Source: Streptomyces hawaiiensis
GTDB taxonomy: Bacteria; Actinomycetota; Actinomycetes; Streptomycetales; Streptomycetaceae
Reading direction: 5' to 3'
Assembly: GCF_004803895.1 (NCBI RefSeq)
Contig: NZ_CP021978.1
Span: forward strand, 3,782,001-3,846,000
Length of the DNA: 64,000 bases
In this document: one piece after another, positions 41,466 through 48,256 of the stretch
Numbering within the stretch: the stretch's first letter is position 1
How the letters are laid out: each line of letters starts with the position of its first letter
Notes under the pieces: generated by a model
What the model saw: the letters and a program-made list of their open reading frames with translations, nothing else
What the model was told of the DNA's origin: nothing
Database searches by the model: none
Program-made: the position numbers and the translations under genes

Positions 41466-42581
41466 GTGGGTGCGACTGCCGGCGCCGTCTGGGGCCGTAC
41501 AGAGCAGCAGGACTTCCGCAGCCGGGTGCGCGGGACCCTGCTCGGCGTGGCCGTGGGAGACGCGCTGGGGACGCCGGTCGACCGGCTGACCATCGAGGGG
41601 ATCCGGGAGGCGCACGGGGCGGAGGGCCTGGTGGACCTGGCCCCCGCCTTCGGCAGACGCGGCGCCGTCACGCACCTCACGCAGCTCACCCTGTTCTCCG
41701 TCGACGGGCTGATCCGGGCCCAGGTCAGGCGGGACACCGGCGCCTGGCATCCGCCGACCGATCTGCACCGGGCGTATCTGCGCTGGGCCGCCACGCAGCG
41801 CGACTGGGGGCCCGACGAGCGGCGCAAGGAAGACGGGTGGCTGGCGCGGGAGGAGTGGCTGTACGCGCGGCGGGACCCCAGCCTCGCGCTGCTGCTGGGG
41901 CTCGGCGACGAGACCATGGGGACTCCGGAGGCGCCCAAGAACCCCGGTGAGGCCGGGCCCGAGGCCGCCGCCCGGTCGGCCCCGTTCGGGCTGCTCGTGG
42001 GCTGGGAGCCGCAGCTGGTCGCCCAGCTCGCCGTCGAGTGCGCGGCGCAGACCCACGGACATCCCACGGCCTCTCTCGCGGCGGGCGCGTACGCCGTGAT
42101 CGTCCATGCGCTGGCGCTGGGCGAGAGCCTCGACGGCGCCGTGCAGCGGGCCTTCGGGCTGCTGGCCGCCCGGCCGGGGCACCAGCCGGTGTCGGACGCG
42201 TTGCAGCATGCGCTGGGTGCCGTGCGGCAGGGCATGCCCGGGCCGGAGCGGGTGGCCGAGCTGAGCGGGGCGGGTACGGCGGAGGGGCTCGTGGCCGCCG
42301 CCGTGTACTGCGCGCTGGTCGCGGCCGACGTCCGGCACGGGCTGTGTCTGGCCGTGAACCACGACGGCCCGTCCGCCGCCACGGGTGCGCTGGCCGGCGG
42401 CCTGCTCGGCGCGCTGCACGGGGAGACCGCTTTGCCGCCGGCCTGGCTGGCCGAGCTGGAGGGCCGCCCCACCATCCTGGAGCTCGCAGACGACTTCGCC
42501 ATGGAGATGACCCAGGGTCCGGCCCTGCACGGCCCGGCCGGCTCCTCCCCCGGCTGGCTCGCCCGCTACCCGAGAGCCTGA
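41466..42581 (+). CDS. ADP-ribosylglycohydrolase family protein
   Basis: A 371-residue DraG-type protein, with the start RVRGTLLGVAVGDALGTPVD and the C-terminal NHDGPSAATGALAGGLLGAL, where the acidic residue of the metal site lies. The usual middle motif is partly changed (HLTQLTLFSVDGLI has T-Q in place of the common D-D/T-D). Activity is therefore likely but not certain. It would remove ADP-ribose from proteins or nucleic acids. The GTG at 41466 has GGGGAGG upstream. Confidence 0.88.
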   Translation: MGATAGAVWGRTEQQDFRSRVRGTLLGVAVGDALGTPVDRLTIEGIREAHGAEGLVDLAPAFGRRGAVTHLTQLTLFSVDGLIRAQVRRDTGAWHPPTDLHRAYLRWAATQRDWGPDERRKEDGWLAREEWLYARRDPSLALLLGLGDETMGTPEAPKNPGEAGPEAAARSAPFGLLVGWEPQLVAQLAVECAAQTHGHPTASLAAGAYAVIVHALALGESLDGAVQRAFGLLAARPGHQPVSDALQHALGAVRQGMPGPERVAELSGAGTAEGLVAAAVYCALVAADVRHGLCLAVNHDGPSAATGALAGGLLGALHGETALPPAWLAELEGRPTILELADDFAMEMTQGPALHGPAGSSPGWLARYPRA

Positions 42582-42830
42582 CCGGCCCCGTACGCCACGA
42601 CGCCGGGCATCCGCGGGGCAGCCGCACGGCAGCCCCGCGAATCCACCGCAGCGGGGCCCCGCCCGTACGACGGCGCCGAGCGGCAGCCCCTCGACGGGAC
42701 CCACCGCCCGGCACACCTCCGCAGAGCCGGCCCACCAAACCCTCGGCAAGGTCCGCCTCAGCCGGCCGCCCGGCGCGTCCTCGGTGAGGCCGGGCGGCAG
42801 ATCCTCGGCCGGGGTGGCCCGGCCGGGGGT

Positions 42831-44399
42831 TCACTCCCTGGCGGTTCCTACCACCTCGTCCTTGGGGCCGGTCGGGGTCGGGAGCGTGGCCGAGGCCGCG
42901 CCGTCCCCGTCCGTGTTGATCCGCTCGATGATCGCCAGCCGCTCCGGGGTGTCCTCCGGCCTGATGTAGCCGATGAGGATGTAGAGGACCAGTGAGACCG
43001 CCAGCGGGATCGACACCTGGTACTGGAGCGGCACGCCGCCCTCGACGTTCCAGTTGATCGGGTAGTTCACCAGCCAGAAGGCGAGCAGGCCCATCGACCA
43101 GCTGACCAGGGCCGCCGTGGGGCCGGAGCGGCGGAACGTGCGCAGCAGGCCCAGCATCATGGGGATAGCCATCGGGCCCATCAGACCGGCCACCCACTTG
43201 ATGACCACCGTGATGATGTCCTTGAACGCGGGCGAGTTGACCTGAGTCGCCGCCGCCATGGAGAGGCCGAGGAAGACGACTGTGGCGATTCGGGCGACCC
43301 GCAGGCCCTGGCTCTGGTTCCACGTCCGGGCCCGCGCCCAGATCACCGGCGCGCAGTCCCGGGTGAACACGGCCGCGATGGCGTTGGCGTCGGAGGAGCA
43401 CATGGCCATGGTGTGCGAGAAGAAGCCGACGATGACCAGGCCCAACAGACCGTGCGGCAGGAGCTGTTCGGTCATCAGGGCGTAGGAGTCCGAGCCGTCC
43501 GGCTTCTGCGAATCGACCAGCAGCGGCGACATCCACATGGGGAAGAACAGCACCAGCGGCCAGACCAGCCACAGGATCGCCGAGAGGCGGGCCGAGCGCT
43601 CGGCCTCCTTGGCGTTGCGCGTGGCCATGTAGCGCTGGGCCTGGTTGAGCATGCCCCCGTTGTACTCGAAGAGCTTGATGAAGAGGAACGCGAGCAGGAA
43701 CACCGTGCCGAATTCGCCGACCAGCGGTTTCTCGTGGCCCTGGAGCTCGGGCTGGTCCCACACGCCGAAGAAGCCGCCGTGGTCGTCGAGGCGTACGAAC
43801 ACCGCCACGAACATCGCGATGCCGGCCAGCAACTGGATGATGAACTGCCCGAGTTCGGTCAGCGCGTCCGCCCACAGGCCGCCGATGGTGCAGTAGATCG
43901 CGGTGATGCCGCCGGTGATGAGGATGCCCTGGTTGAGGCTGATCCCCGTGAAGACGGACAGCAGCGTGGCGATCGCCGCCCACTTCGCGCCCACGTCCAC
44001 GATCTTCAGCAGCATCCCGGACCAGGCCAGCGCCTGCTGCGTCTTGAGGTCGTAGCGGTTCTTCAGGTACTCCAGCGGGGAGGCCACATGGAGCCGGGAG
44101 CGCAGCCGGTTGATGCGCGGGGCGAACAGCTTCGACCCGATGGCGATGCCGAGGGCGATGGGGAAGGACCAGGTGACGAAGGACGTGACGCCGTAGGTGT
44201 AGGCGATGCCCGCGTACCCGGTGAACATCACCGCGCTGTAGCCCGACATGTGGTGCGAGATGCCGGAGAGCCACCACGGCATCTTGCCGCCGGCGGTGAA
44301 GAAGTCGCTGACGTTGTCGACGCGTTTGTGCGACCAGACGCCGATCGCGACCATCACGGCGAAGTAGCCGATGAGCACGGCCCAGTCGAGACCGTTCAT
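42831..44399 (-). CDS. Sodium:solute symporter
   Basis: A 522-residue SSS-family carrier with 13 or so hydrophobic helices. It has SDFFTAGGKMPWWLSGISHH (the unwound first helix with the sodium site) and GGLWADALTELGQFIIQLLA. The substrate is unclear; sugar and organic acid carriers share this pattern. The ATG at 44399 has AAGGGGA upstream. It follows the SDR gene on the same strand but has its own promoter region. Confidence 0.92.
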   Translation of the reverse strand: MNGLDWAVLIGYFAVMVAIGVWSHKRVDNVSDFFTAGGKMPWWLSGISHHMSGYSAVMFTGYAGIAYTYGVTSFVTWSFPIALGIAIGSKLFAPRINRLRSRLHVASPLEYLKNRYDLKTQQALAWSGMLLKIVDVGAKWAAIATLLSVFTGISLNQGILITGGITAIYCTIGGLWADALTELGQFIIQLLAGIAMFVAVFVRLDDHGGFFGVWDQPELQGHEKPLVGEFGTVFLLAFLFIKLFEYNGGMLNQAQRYMATRNAKEAERSARLSAILWLVWPLVLFFPMWMSPLLVDSQKPDGSDSYALMTEQLLPHGLLGLVIVGFFSHTMAMCSSDANAIAAVFTRDCAPVIWARARTWNQSQGLRVARIATVVFLGLSMAAATQVNSPAFKDIITVVIKWVAGLMGPMAIPMMLGLLRTFRRSGPTAALVSWSMGLLAFWLVNYPINWNVEGGVPLQYQVSIPLAVSLVLYILIGYIRPEDTPERLAIIERINTDGDGAASATLPTPTGPKDEVVGTARE

Positions 44400-44507
44400 G
44401 AATCCCCTTCCACGGTGCTGCCGCCAGGGTCAGGCATGTGAACTCTGGGTTCGGTGACGTGCGCACGGCAAGCAAGGGGAAGGTCAAGAGACCGTAAAAT
44501 AGTTCGG

Positions 44508-44520
44508 TGAGGTGACCTCA
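44508..44520. promoter_or_regulatory. Palindrome in the symporter promoter
   Basis: TGAGGT-G-ACCTCA is a perfect palindrome about 110 bp before the symporter start. On the minus strand a TATTTT box lies just downstream of it. It is a candidate operator for a GntR-type or similar regulator. Confidence 0.5.
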
Positions 44521-44572
44521 GTTTATGTACATGAACCGACACATGGGCTGCGGGCTTGGCCGGAAATCGCCC

Positions 44573-45358
44573 TCATCGCATCAGCTCGCCCGCGTTCACC
44601 AGCAGTGACTGCCCCGTGATCGCCCGGGCCCGGTCCGACGCGAGGAACACCGCCGCGTCCGCGACGTCTCCGTCCGTCGCCAGCTCCGGCAGCGCCATCC
44701 GGTCTGTCAGCCTGCCCAGCACCGCCGCCTCCGACACGCCTTCCGACTCCGCCGCGAACTGCACGTACGCCCGCACCGGCGGCCCCCACATCCAGCCGGG
44801 CAGCACGGTGTTGACCCGGATCCGGTACGGTCCGAGCTCCCGCGCGAGCGAGTACATCGCACTCGTCAGCGCCCCCTTCGACGCCGCGTACGCCGCCTGC
44901 CGCACCTGCGAGGGGGCCGCCACCGCCGACTGCGTCCCGACGAACACGACGGATCCACCGTCCTGTTTGAGCGACGGCAGACAGGCCCGGGTCATCCGCA
45001 GCGTGCCCAGCAGGTTCACGTCGAGGACGGACCGCCAGGCCTCGAAGTCGGCGTCCTCCAGCCCGCCGAAGTGACTGTCGAGCGCGGCCACATGAACGAC
45101 GGCGTCGATCCCTCCGAACCGCGCCAGCGCCACCTCCGCCAGCGCCTCGCACTGCGCCTCGTCGGAGATGTCCGTGGCGCGGTACGCGGTGCGCGCCCCG
45201 CCGGGGTCGACCTCGGCGGCCGTCTTCGCCAGGCTCGCCTCCGTGCGGGCCCCGAGCACGGCCCGCCCGCCGTCCCGCACGACGGCCGCCGCGACCTGCC
45301 GTCCGAGGCCGGCCCCGACCCCCGACACGACGACCGTCTTCCCCGCGAGCAGTGACAT
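44573..45358 (-). CDS. Short-chain dehydrogenase/reductase
   Basis: A 261-residue SDR: VSGVGAGLGRQVAAAVVRDG (cofactor loop with GxxxGxG), a NAG-equivalent HVAALDSHFGG, Ser in VFVGTQSAVA, and the catalytic YxxxK in YAASKGALTSA. It ends AITGQSLLVNAGELMR, a tail typical for classical SDRs. The ATG at 45358 has GGGGAGG upstream. It is divergent from the EthD-like gene, with a shared palindrome. The two, with the nearby amidohydrolase, may form a small catabolic unit. Confidence 0.92.
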   Translation of the reverse strand: MSLLAGKTVVVSGVGAGLGRQVAAAVVRDGGRAVLGARTEASLAKTAAEVDPGGARTAYRATDISDEAQCEALAEVALARFGGIDAVVHVAALDSHFGGLEDADFEAWRSVLDVNLLGTLRMTRACLPSLKQDGGSVVFVGTQSAVAAPSQVRQAAYAASKGALTSAMYSLARELGPYRIRVNTVLPGWMWGPPVRAYVQFAAESEGVSEAAVLGRLTDRMALPELATDGDVADAAVFLASDRARAITGQSLLVNAGELMR

Positions 45359-45393
45359 GACAGGACCTCCCCGGACCGGACCCTGGTGTTCTA

Positions 45394-45410
45394 TCTGACG
45401 GAGCGTCAGA
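45394..45410. promoter_or_regulatory. 17-bp palindrome between SDR and EthD-like genes
   Basis: TCTGACG and CGTCAGA flank GAG, a perfect inverted repeat in the divergent promoter. TGACGnnnCGTCA is a form commonly bound by TetR-type regulators, but no regulator gene is adjacent. Confidence 0.65.
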
Positions 45411-45442
45411 GTATGAGCCTGCCTCCGACGAAGGGGAAGGGC

Positions 45443-46282
45443 ATGAGCGAGGACACCCGCAGCGAGCTGTACGCCGAACTGGCCGCCGTCGGCCCCTACG
45501 GCACCCACCCCGGGCACGCCCTCATCACCATGGTCGAGCCGCATCCCGGCCACGAGTACGCCTACAACCGCTGGTACGAGGACGACCACTACTACGCCGG
45601 TGCGATGGCCATGCCCTGGATGTACGCGGGCCGCCGCTGGGTGGCGACGCGGGAGCTCCAACTCCTGCGCTACCCCGAGAAGTCGGCGATCGCCCAGCCG
45701 GTCACCGCCGGCTGCTACCTCTCCACGTACTGGATCACCGCGGGCCGCTACGACGACCACATGCGCTGGACGGTCGCCATCAACAAGCGCCTCAACCGGG
45801 ACGCCCGCGTCTACCACGACCGCACGCACGTCCTCACGGCGTTCCAGAACCACGAGGCGACGGTGTACCGCGACGGAGCGGCCGGCCCCCGCGACGTCCA
45901 CGCCCTCGACCACCCCTACGCCGGCCTGGTCCTCCAGGTCGTCGAGGCGGACACCCCCGAGCAGCGCGCCACCCTCCTGGAGTGGCTGCGCACCCGGCAC
46001 CTCCCCCAGCGACTGGCGGGTTCCCCGGCCGCGCTGGTGACGGTCTTCAGCCCGACGCCCCTCCCCGGCGACCGCATGACGTACGTGAAACAGGTCGAGG
46101 GGGTCGACACCCGTCTGACGCTGCTGTGGTTCCTCCAGACGGACCCGAGGGAGTGCTGGGACGCCTGCTTCACGGACCTCGACGCGGCGGTGACGGAGTC
46201 GGGCCTGGGCGGGGTGGAGCTGGTGGCGCCGTTCATCCCGACGGTGCCGGGCACGGACACGTTCGTGGACCGGCTCCGCTGA
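45443..46282 (+). CDS. Two-domain EthD/dimeric alpha-beta barrel-like protein
   Basis: A 279-residue protein. Each half has the pattern of a ferredoxin-like barrel: EYAYNRWYEDDHYYAGAMAM near residue 35, and RATLLEWLRTRHLPQRLAGS in the second half, each followed by a strand. EthD-like proteins help degrade ethers or cyclise aromatic polyketides. The ATG at 45443 has AAGGGGAAGG upstream; an earlier in-frame ATG at 45413 is possible. It is divergent from an SDR and near an amidohydrolase, which suggests ring or side-chain breakdown. No family was assigned with certainty. Confidence 0.7.
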   Translation: MSEDTRSELYAELAAVGPYGTHPGHALITMVEPHPGHEYAYNRWYEDDHYYAGAMAMPWMYAGRRWVATRELQLLRYPEKSAIAQPVTAGCYLSTYWITAGRYDDHMRWTVAINKRLNRDARVYHDRTHVLTAFQNHEATVYRDGAAGPRDVHALDHPYAGLVLQVVEADTPEQRATLLEWLRTRHLPQRLAGSPAALVTVFSPTPLPGDRMTYVKQVEGVDTRLTLLWFLQTDPRECWDACFTDLDAAVTESGLGGVELVAPFIPTVPGTDTFVDRLR

Positions 46283-46306
46283 GCCCGGCGGCTACCCTTC
46301 GTTGAC

Positions 46307-46738
46307 ATGAAGCGCGCCTGGCCCCTGCCGGTACTGCTGCTGCTCTGTGGCTCGGCCGGGGCGGCGGGGCTGGTCCGCACGGGGAGCACCGGTGCGGCCG
46401 TGGCCCTGCTCCTGGTGTTCCTCCTCCTCGCGGCCGCGCACTCGCCGCTTGTCTTTCCCCGGCCGGCCGGCGCTCTGGAGGCGGAGCGGCGCAGCGCGGC
46501 CGACGGCCGCCCGGTCGTCTACTGGCGGCCGGGCTGCACGTACTGCCTCCGGCTGCGCATCCGCCTGGGGCGGGATGCCCGCCGGTTGCACTGGGTCGAC
46601 ATCTGGCGGGACCCGGCCGGGGCCGCGGCGGTGCGCGCGGCCAACCAGGGCGACGAGACCGTGCCGACCGTCGTCGTGGCGGGCCGGGCACACACCAACC
46701 CCGACCCGGCGTGGGTGCGCGAGCAGCTCACAGGGTGA
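46307..46738 (+). CDS. Membrane-anchored glutaredoxin-like protein
   Basis: A 143-residue protein with two N-terminal hydrophobic segments (LPVLLLLCGSAGAAGLV and AVALLLVFLLLAAAHSPLVF), then a thioredoxin fold with the CxxC site Cys77-Cys80 (RPGCTYCLRLR) and the cis-proline strand ETVPTVVVAG. This is the pattern of actinobacterial mycoredoxin-like proteins, which reduce mycothiol-mixed disulfides. The 3' end overlaps the convergent amidohydrolase gene by 11 bp. Confidence 0.85.
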   Translation: MKRAWPLPVLLLLCGSAGAAGLVRTGSTGAAVALLLVFLLLAAAHSPLVFPRPAGALEAERRSAADGRPVVYWRPGCTYCLRLRIRLGRDARRLHWVDIWRDPAGAAAVRAANQGDETVPTVVVAGRAHTNPDPAWVREQLTG

Positions 46739-47624
46739 ACAGACCGGCCGCGTTGTCGTGGCACACGGCCCGGAGCCACTCGTCGCCGAGGCCCAGGCGT
46801 TCCAGGGCCTGGAGCTGGTGCAGGTACGGGTAGGGGATGTTGGGGAAGTCGGAGCCGAACAGGATGCGGTCGCCGAGTGCGGCGAACCGGGGCAGGGCCC
46901 GGCGCGGGTACGGCATGAAGTCCTCGGTGAAGTCCGTGAACGCCATGGTCGTGTCCAGCCGCACCTGGTGGTACCGCTCGGCGAGGCCGAGGAACTCGTC
47001 GTACTCGGGCATGCCCATGTGGGCGACGATCAGCCGTAGCTTCGGGTGCCGCGCCAGCACCCGCGCGACGGGCTCGGGGCCGGTGTGCTTGCCGGGCGCG
47101 GGCCCGGAGCCGCAGTGGATCACCACGGGTGTCCCCGCCTCGGCCAGCGCACCCCACGCAGGGTCGAGACGCTCGTCGGCCGGGTCGTACGCGCCCACCT
47201 GCACATGGGCCTTGAACACGCGCGCCCCCGCTTCGACGGCCTCACGGACGTAACTCTCGACGTCGGGCTCGGGGTAGAGGGTGGCGGTGTGCAGGCAGTC
47301 GGGGGTACGGCGGGCGAAGTCGGCCGCCCAGCCGTTCAGCCACCTCGCCATGCCGGGCTTGTGCGGGTAGAGCATCGAGGTGAAGGCCCGCACGCCGAAG
47401 TCCCGCAGCAGTGCCGCCCTCTCCACCTCCTCCTTCCGGTACGTGATCGGCCACTGCATCCCGCCGATCAGCGGCCCGTTGGTGTCGAAGTAGTCCCACA
47501 CCTTGTGCAGGACCCGCTCGGGCATGAAGTGGGTGTGGACGTCGATCAGTCCGGGGAGCCCGAGCCGGCCCCAGAACCGGCGGATCTCACGGGCCTCCTC
47601 GGACGCCCTGCGCTGCTCACTCAT
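46728..47624 (-). CDS. Amidohydrolase (metal-dependent hydrolase)
   Basis: A 298-residue TIM-barrel hydrolase. Metal ligands are seen in LIDVHTHFMPERV (HxH), TPVVIHCGSGPAP, IVAHMGMPEYDEF and FGSDFPNIPYPYL (Asp). The pattern fits the ACMSD-like amidohydrolase-2 group (decarboxylases and lactonases of aromatic breakdown). The ATG at 47624 is chosen over 47633. Together with the SDR and EthD-like genes it may degrade an aromatic compound (inference). Confidence 0.88.
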   Translation of the reverse strand: MSEQRRASEEAREIRRFWGRLGLPGLIDVHTHFMPERVLHKVWDYFDTNGPLIGGMQWPITYRKEEVERAALLRDFGVRAFTSMLYPHKPGMARWLNGWAADFARRTPDCLHTATLYPEPDVESYVREAVEAGARVFKAHVQVGAYDPADERLDPAWGALAEAGTPVVIHCGSGPAPGKHTGPEPVARVLARHPKLRLIVAHMGMPEYDEFLGLAERYHQVRLDTTMAFTDFTEDFMPYPRRALPRFAALGDRILFGSDFPNIPYPYLHQLQALERLGLGDEWLRAVCHDNAAGLFTL

Positions 47625-47842
47625 GCCGCCCACGATCGGCCCTGGTGAGGCACTGGAGCGACCCTTCGGTACAGGGGCCCGGTGAGGGATCCGTCACACG
47701 GCCCGGGCCGGTACGGATGAGGTTGGATGACAGGGCACGAAGCAGTCGCTTCGTGGTGGACCAGAGCCAGGAGTGCGGGCCCGGTGGACCGTATGGGCGA
47801 GATGGTGGCGAGGAACCGCTGCCCGGGGCGGGGCGTGTTCTC

Positions 47843-47977
47843 TCAGTTCTGGGCGAGGGGCGTTTCAGGAGTCTCGTTCGGCTCGTCGGTCTCCTCGCGC
47901 TCCTTTTTCAGGGCGAGTTCCCGCGCAAGCTTTTCCGAGTACAGCCTCATTTCCGCTTCTTTGCGCTCGTCGAACAC
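47843..47977 (-). CDS. 44-aa highly charged small protein
   Basis: A short gene from the GTG at 47977, with AAAGGAGA at ideal spacing. It is a charged helix (ERKEAEMRLYSEKLARELAL then KKEREETDEPNETPETPLAQ), probably a coiled coil, with an acidic Pro/Thr tail and no Cys or hydrophobic segment. It follows a 31-aa gene on the same strand, 63 bp away. Function unknown; it may bind a partner by its helix. Confidence 0.6.
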   Translation of the reverse strand: MFDERKEAEMRLYSEKLARELALKKEREETDEPNETPETPLAQN

Positions 47978-48040
47978 GGACGTCTCCTTTGCGTGCAGGG
48001 GTTTTTGAAGGGGTGCTACAGGGGGAAAATGAGAGACCGG

Positions 48041-48136
48041 TCAGGCAGAAACGCGCTGGCACCGGGGACGGCTGTGGTCCGGGAGCGCATGTGCCGACAG
48101 GTGGCAGGATTCATCGGGGATCAGCCGCCGCACCAT
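48041..48136 (-). CDS. 31-aa small protein or leader peptide
   Basis: A very short gene from the ATG at 48136, with GGGAGG six bases upstream. It starts MVRRLIPDESCHLSAHALPD and ends PRCQRVSA. It has two cysteines, three histidines and a basic character, which would suit metal binding, a modified peptide or an attenuator leader. It lies between the STAND NTPase gene and the 44-aa gene, on the same strand. Confidence 0.5.
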   Translation of the reverse strand: MVRRLIPDESCHLSAHALPDHSRPRCQRVSA

Positions 48137-48149
48137 CGCACACCTCCCA

Positions 48150-48246
48150 GGTAATAACTCGACCGGAGCACAAGCCTCTTGACTCGGATATTACCCGACG
48201 GGCCGGGATCGCGTCACGACCCGATTACGCTTACACACAGGTAATT
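48150..48246. promoter_or_regulatory. Promoter region with three GGTAAT motifs
   Basis: GGTAATA at 48150, its complement TATTACC at 48189-48195, and GGTAATT at about 48239 surround the likely promoter of the two mini-genes. The region is less GC-rich than its surroundings. An inverted plus a direct copy suggests binding by a dimeric regulator (inference). Confidence 0.45.
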
Positions 48247-48256
48247 CGCATGCCGT

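Noticed and set aside
42582..42830. Possible small gene between the glycohydrolase and symporter genes
   Set aside because: The frames are Arg/Gly/Pro-rich without start signals; I see only an intergenic stretch between convergent genes.
41725..44487. A 920-residue minus frame overlapping the symporter and glycohydrolase genes
   Set aside because: It crosses two well-supported genes in the wrong frame and has no start signal.
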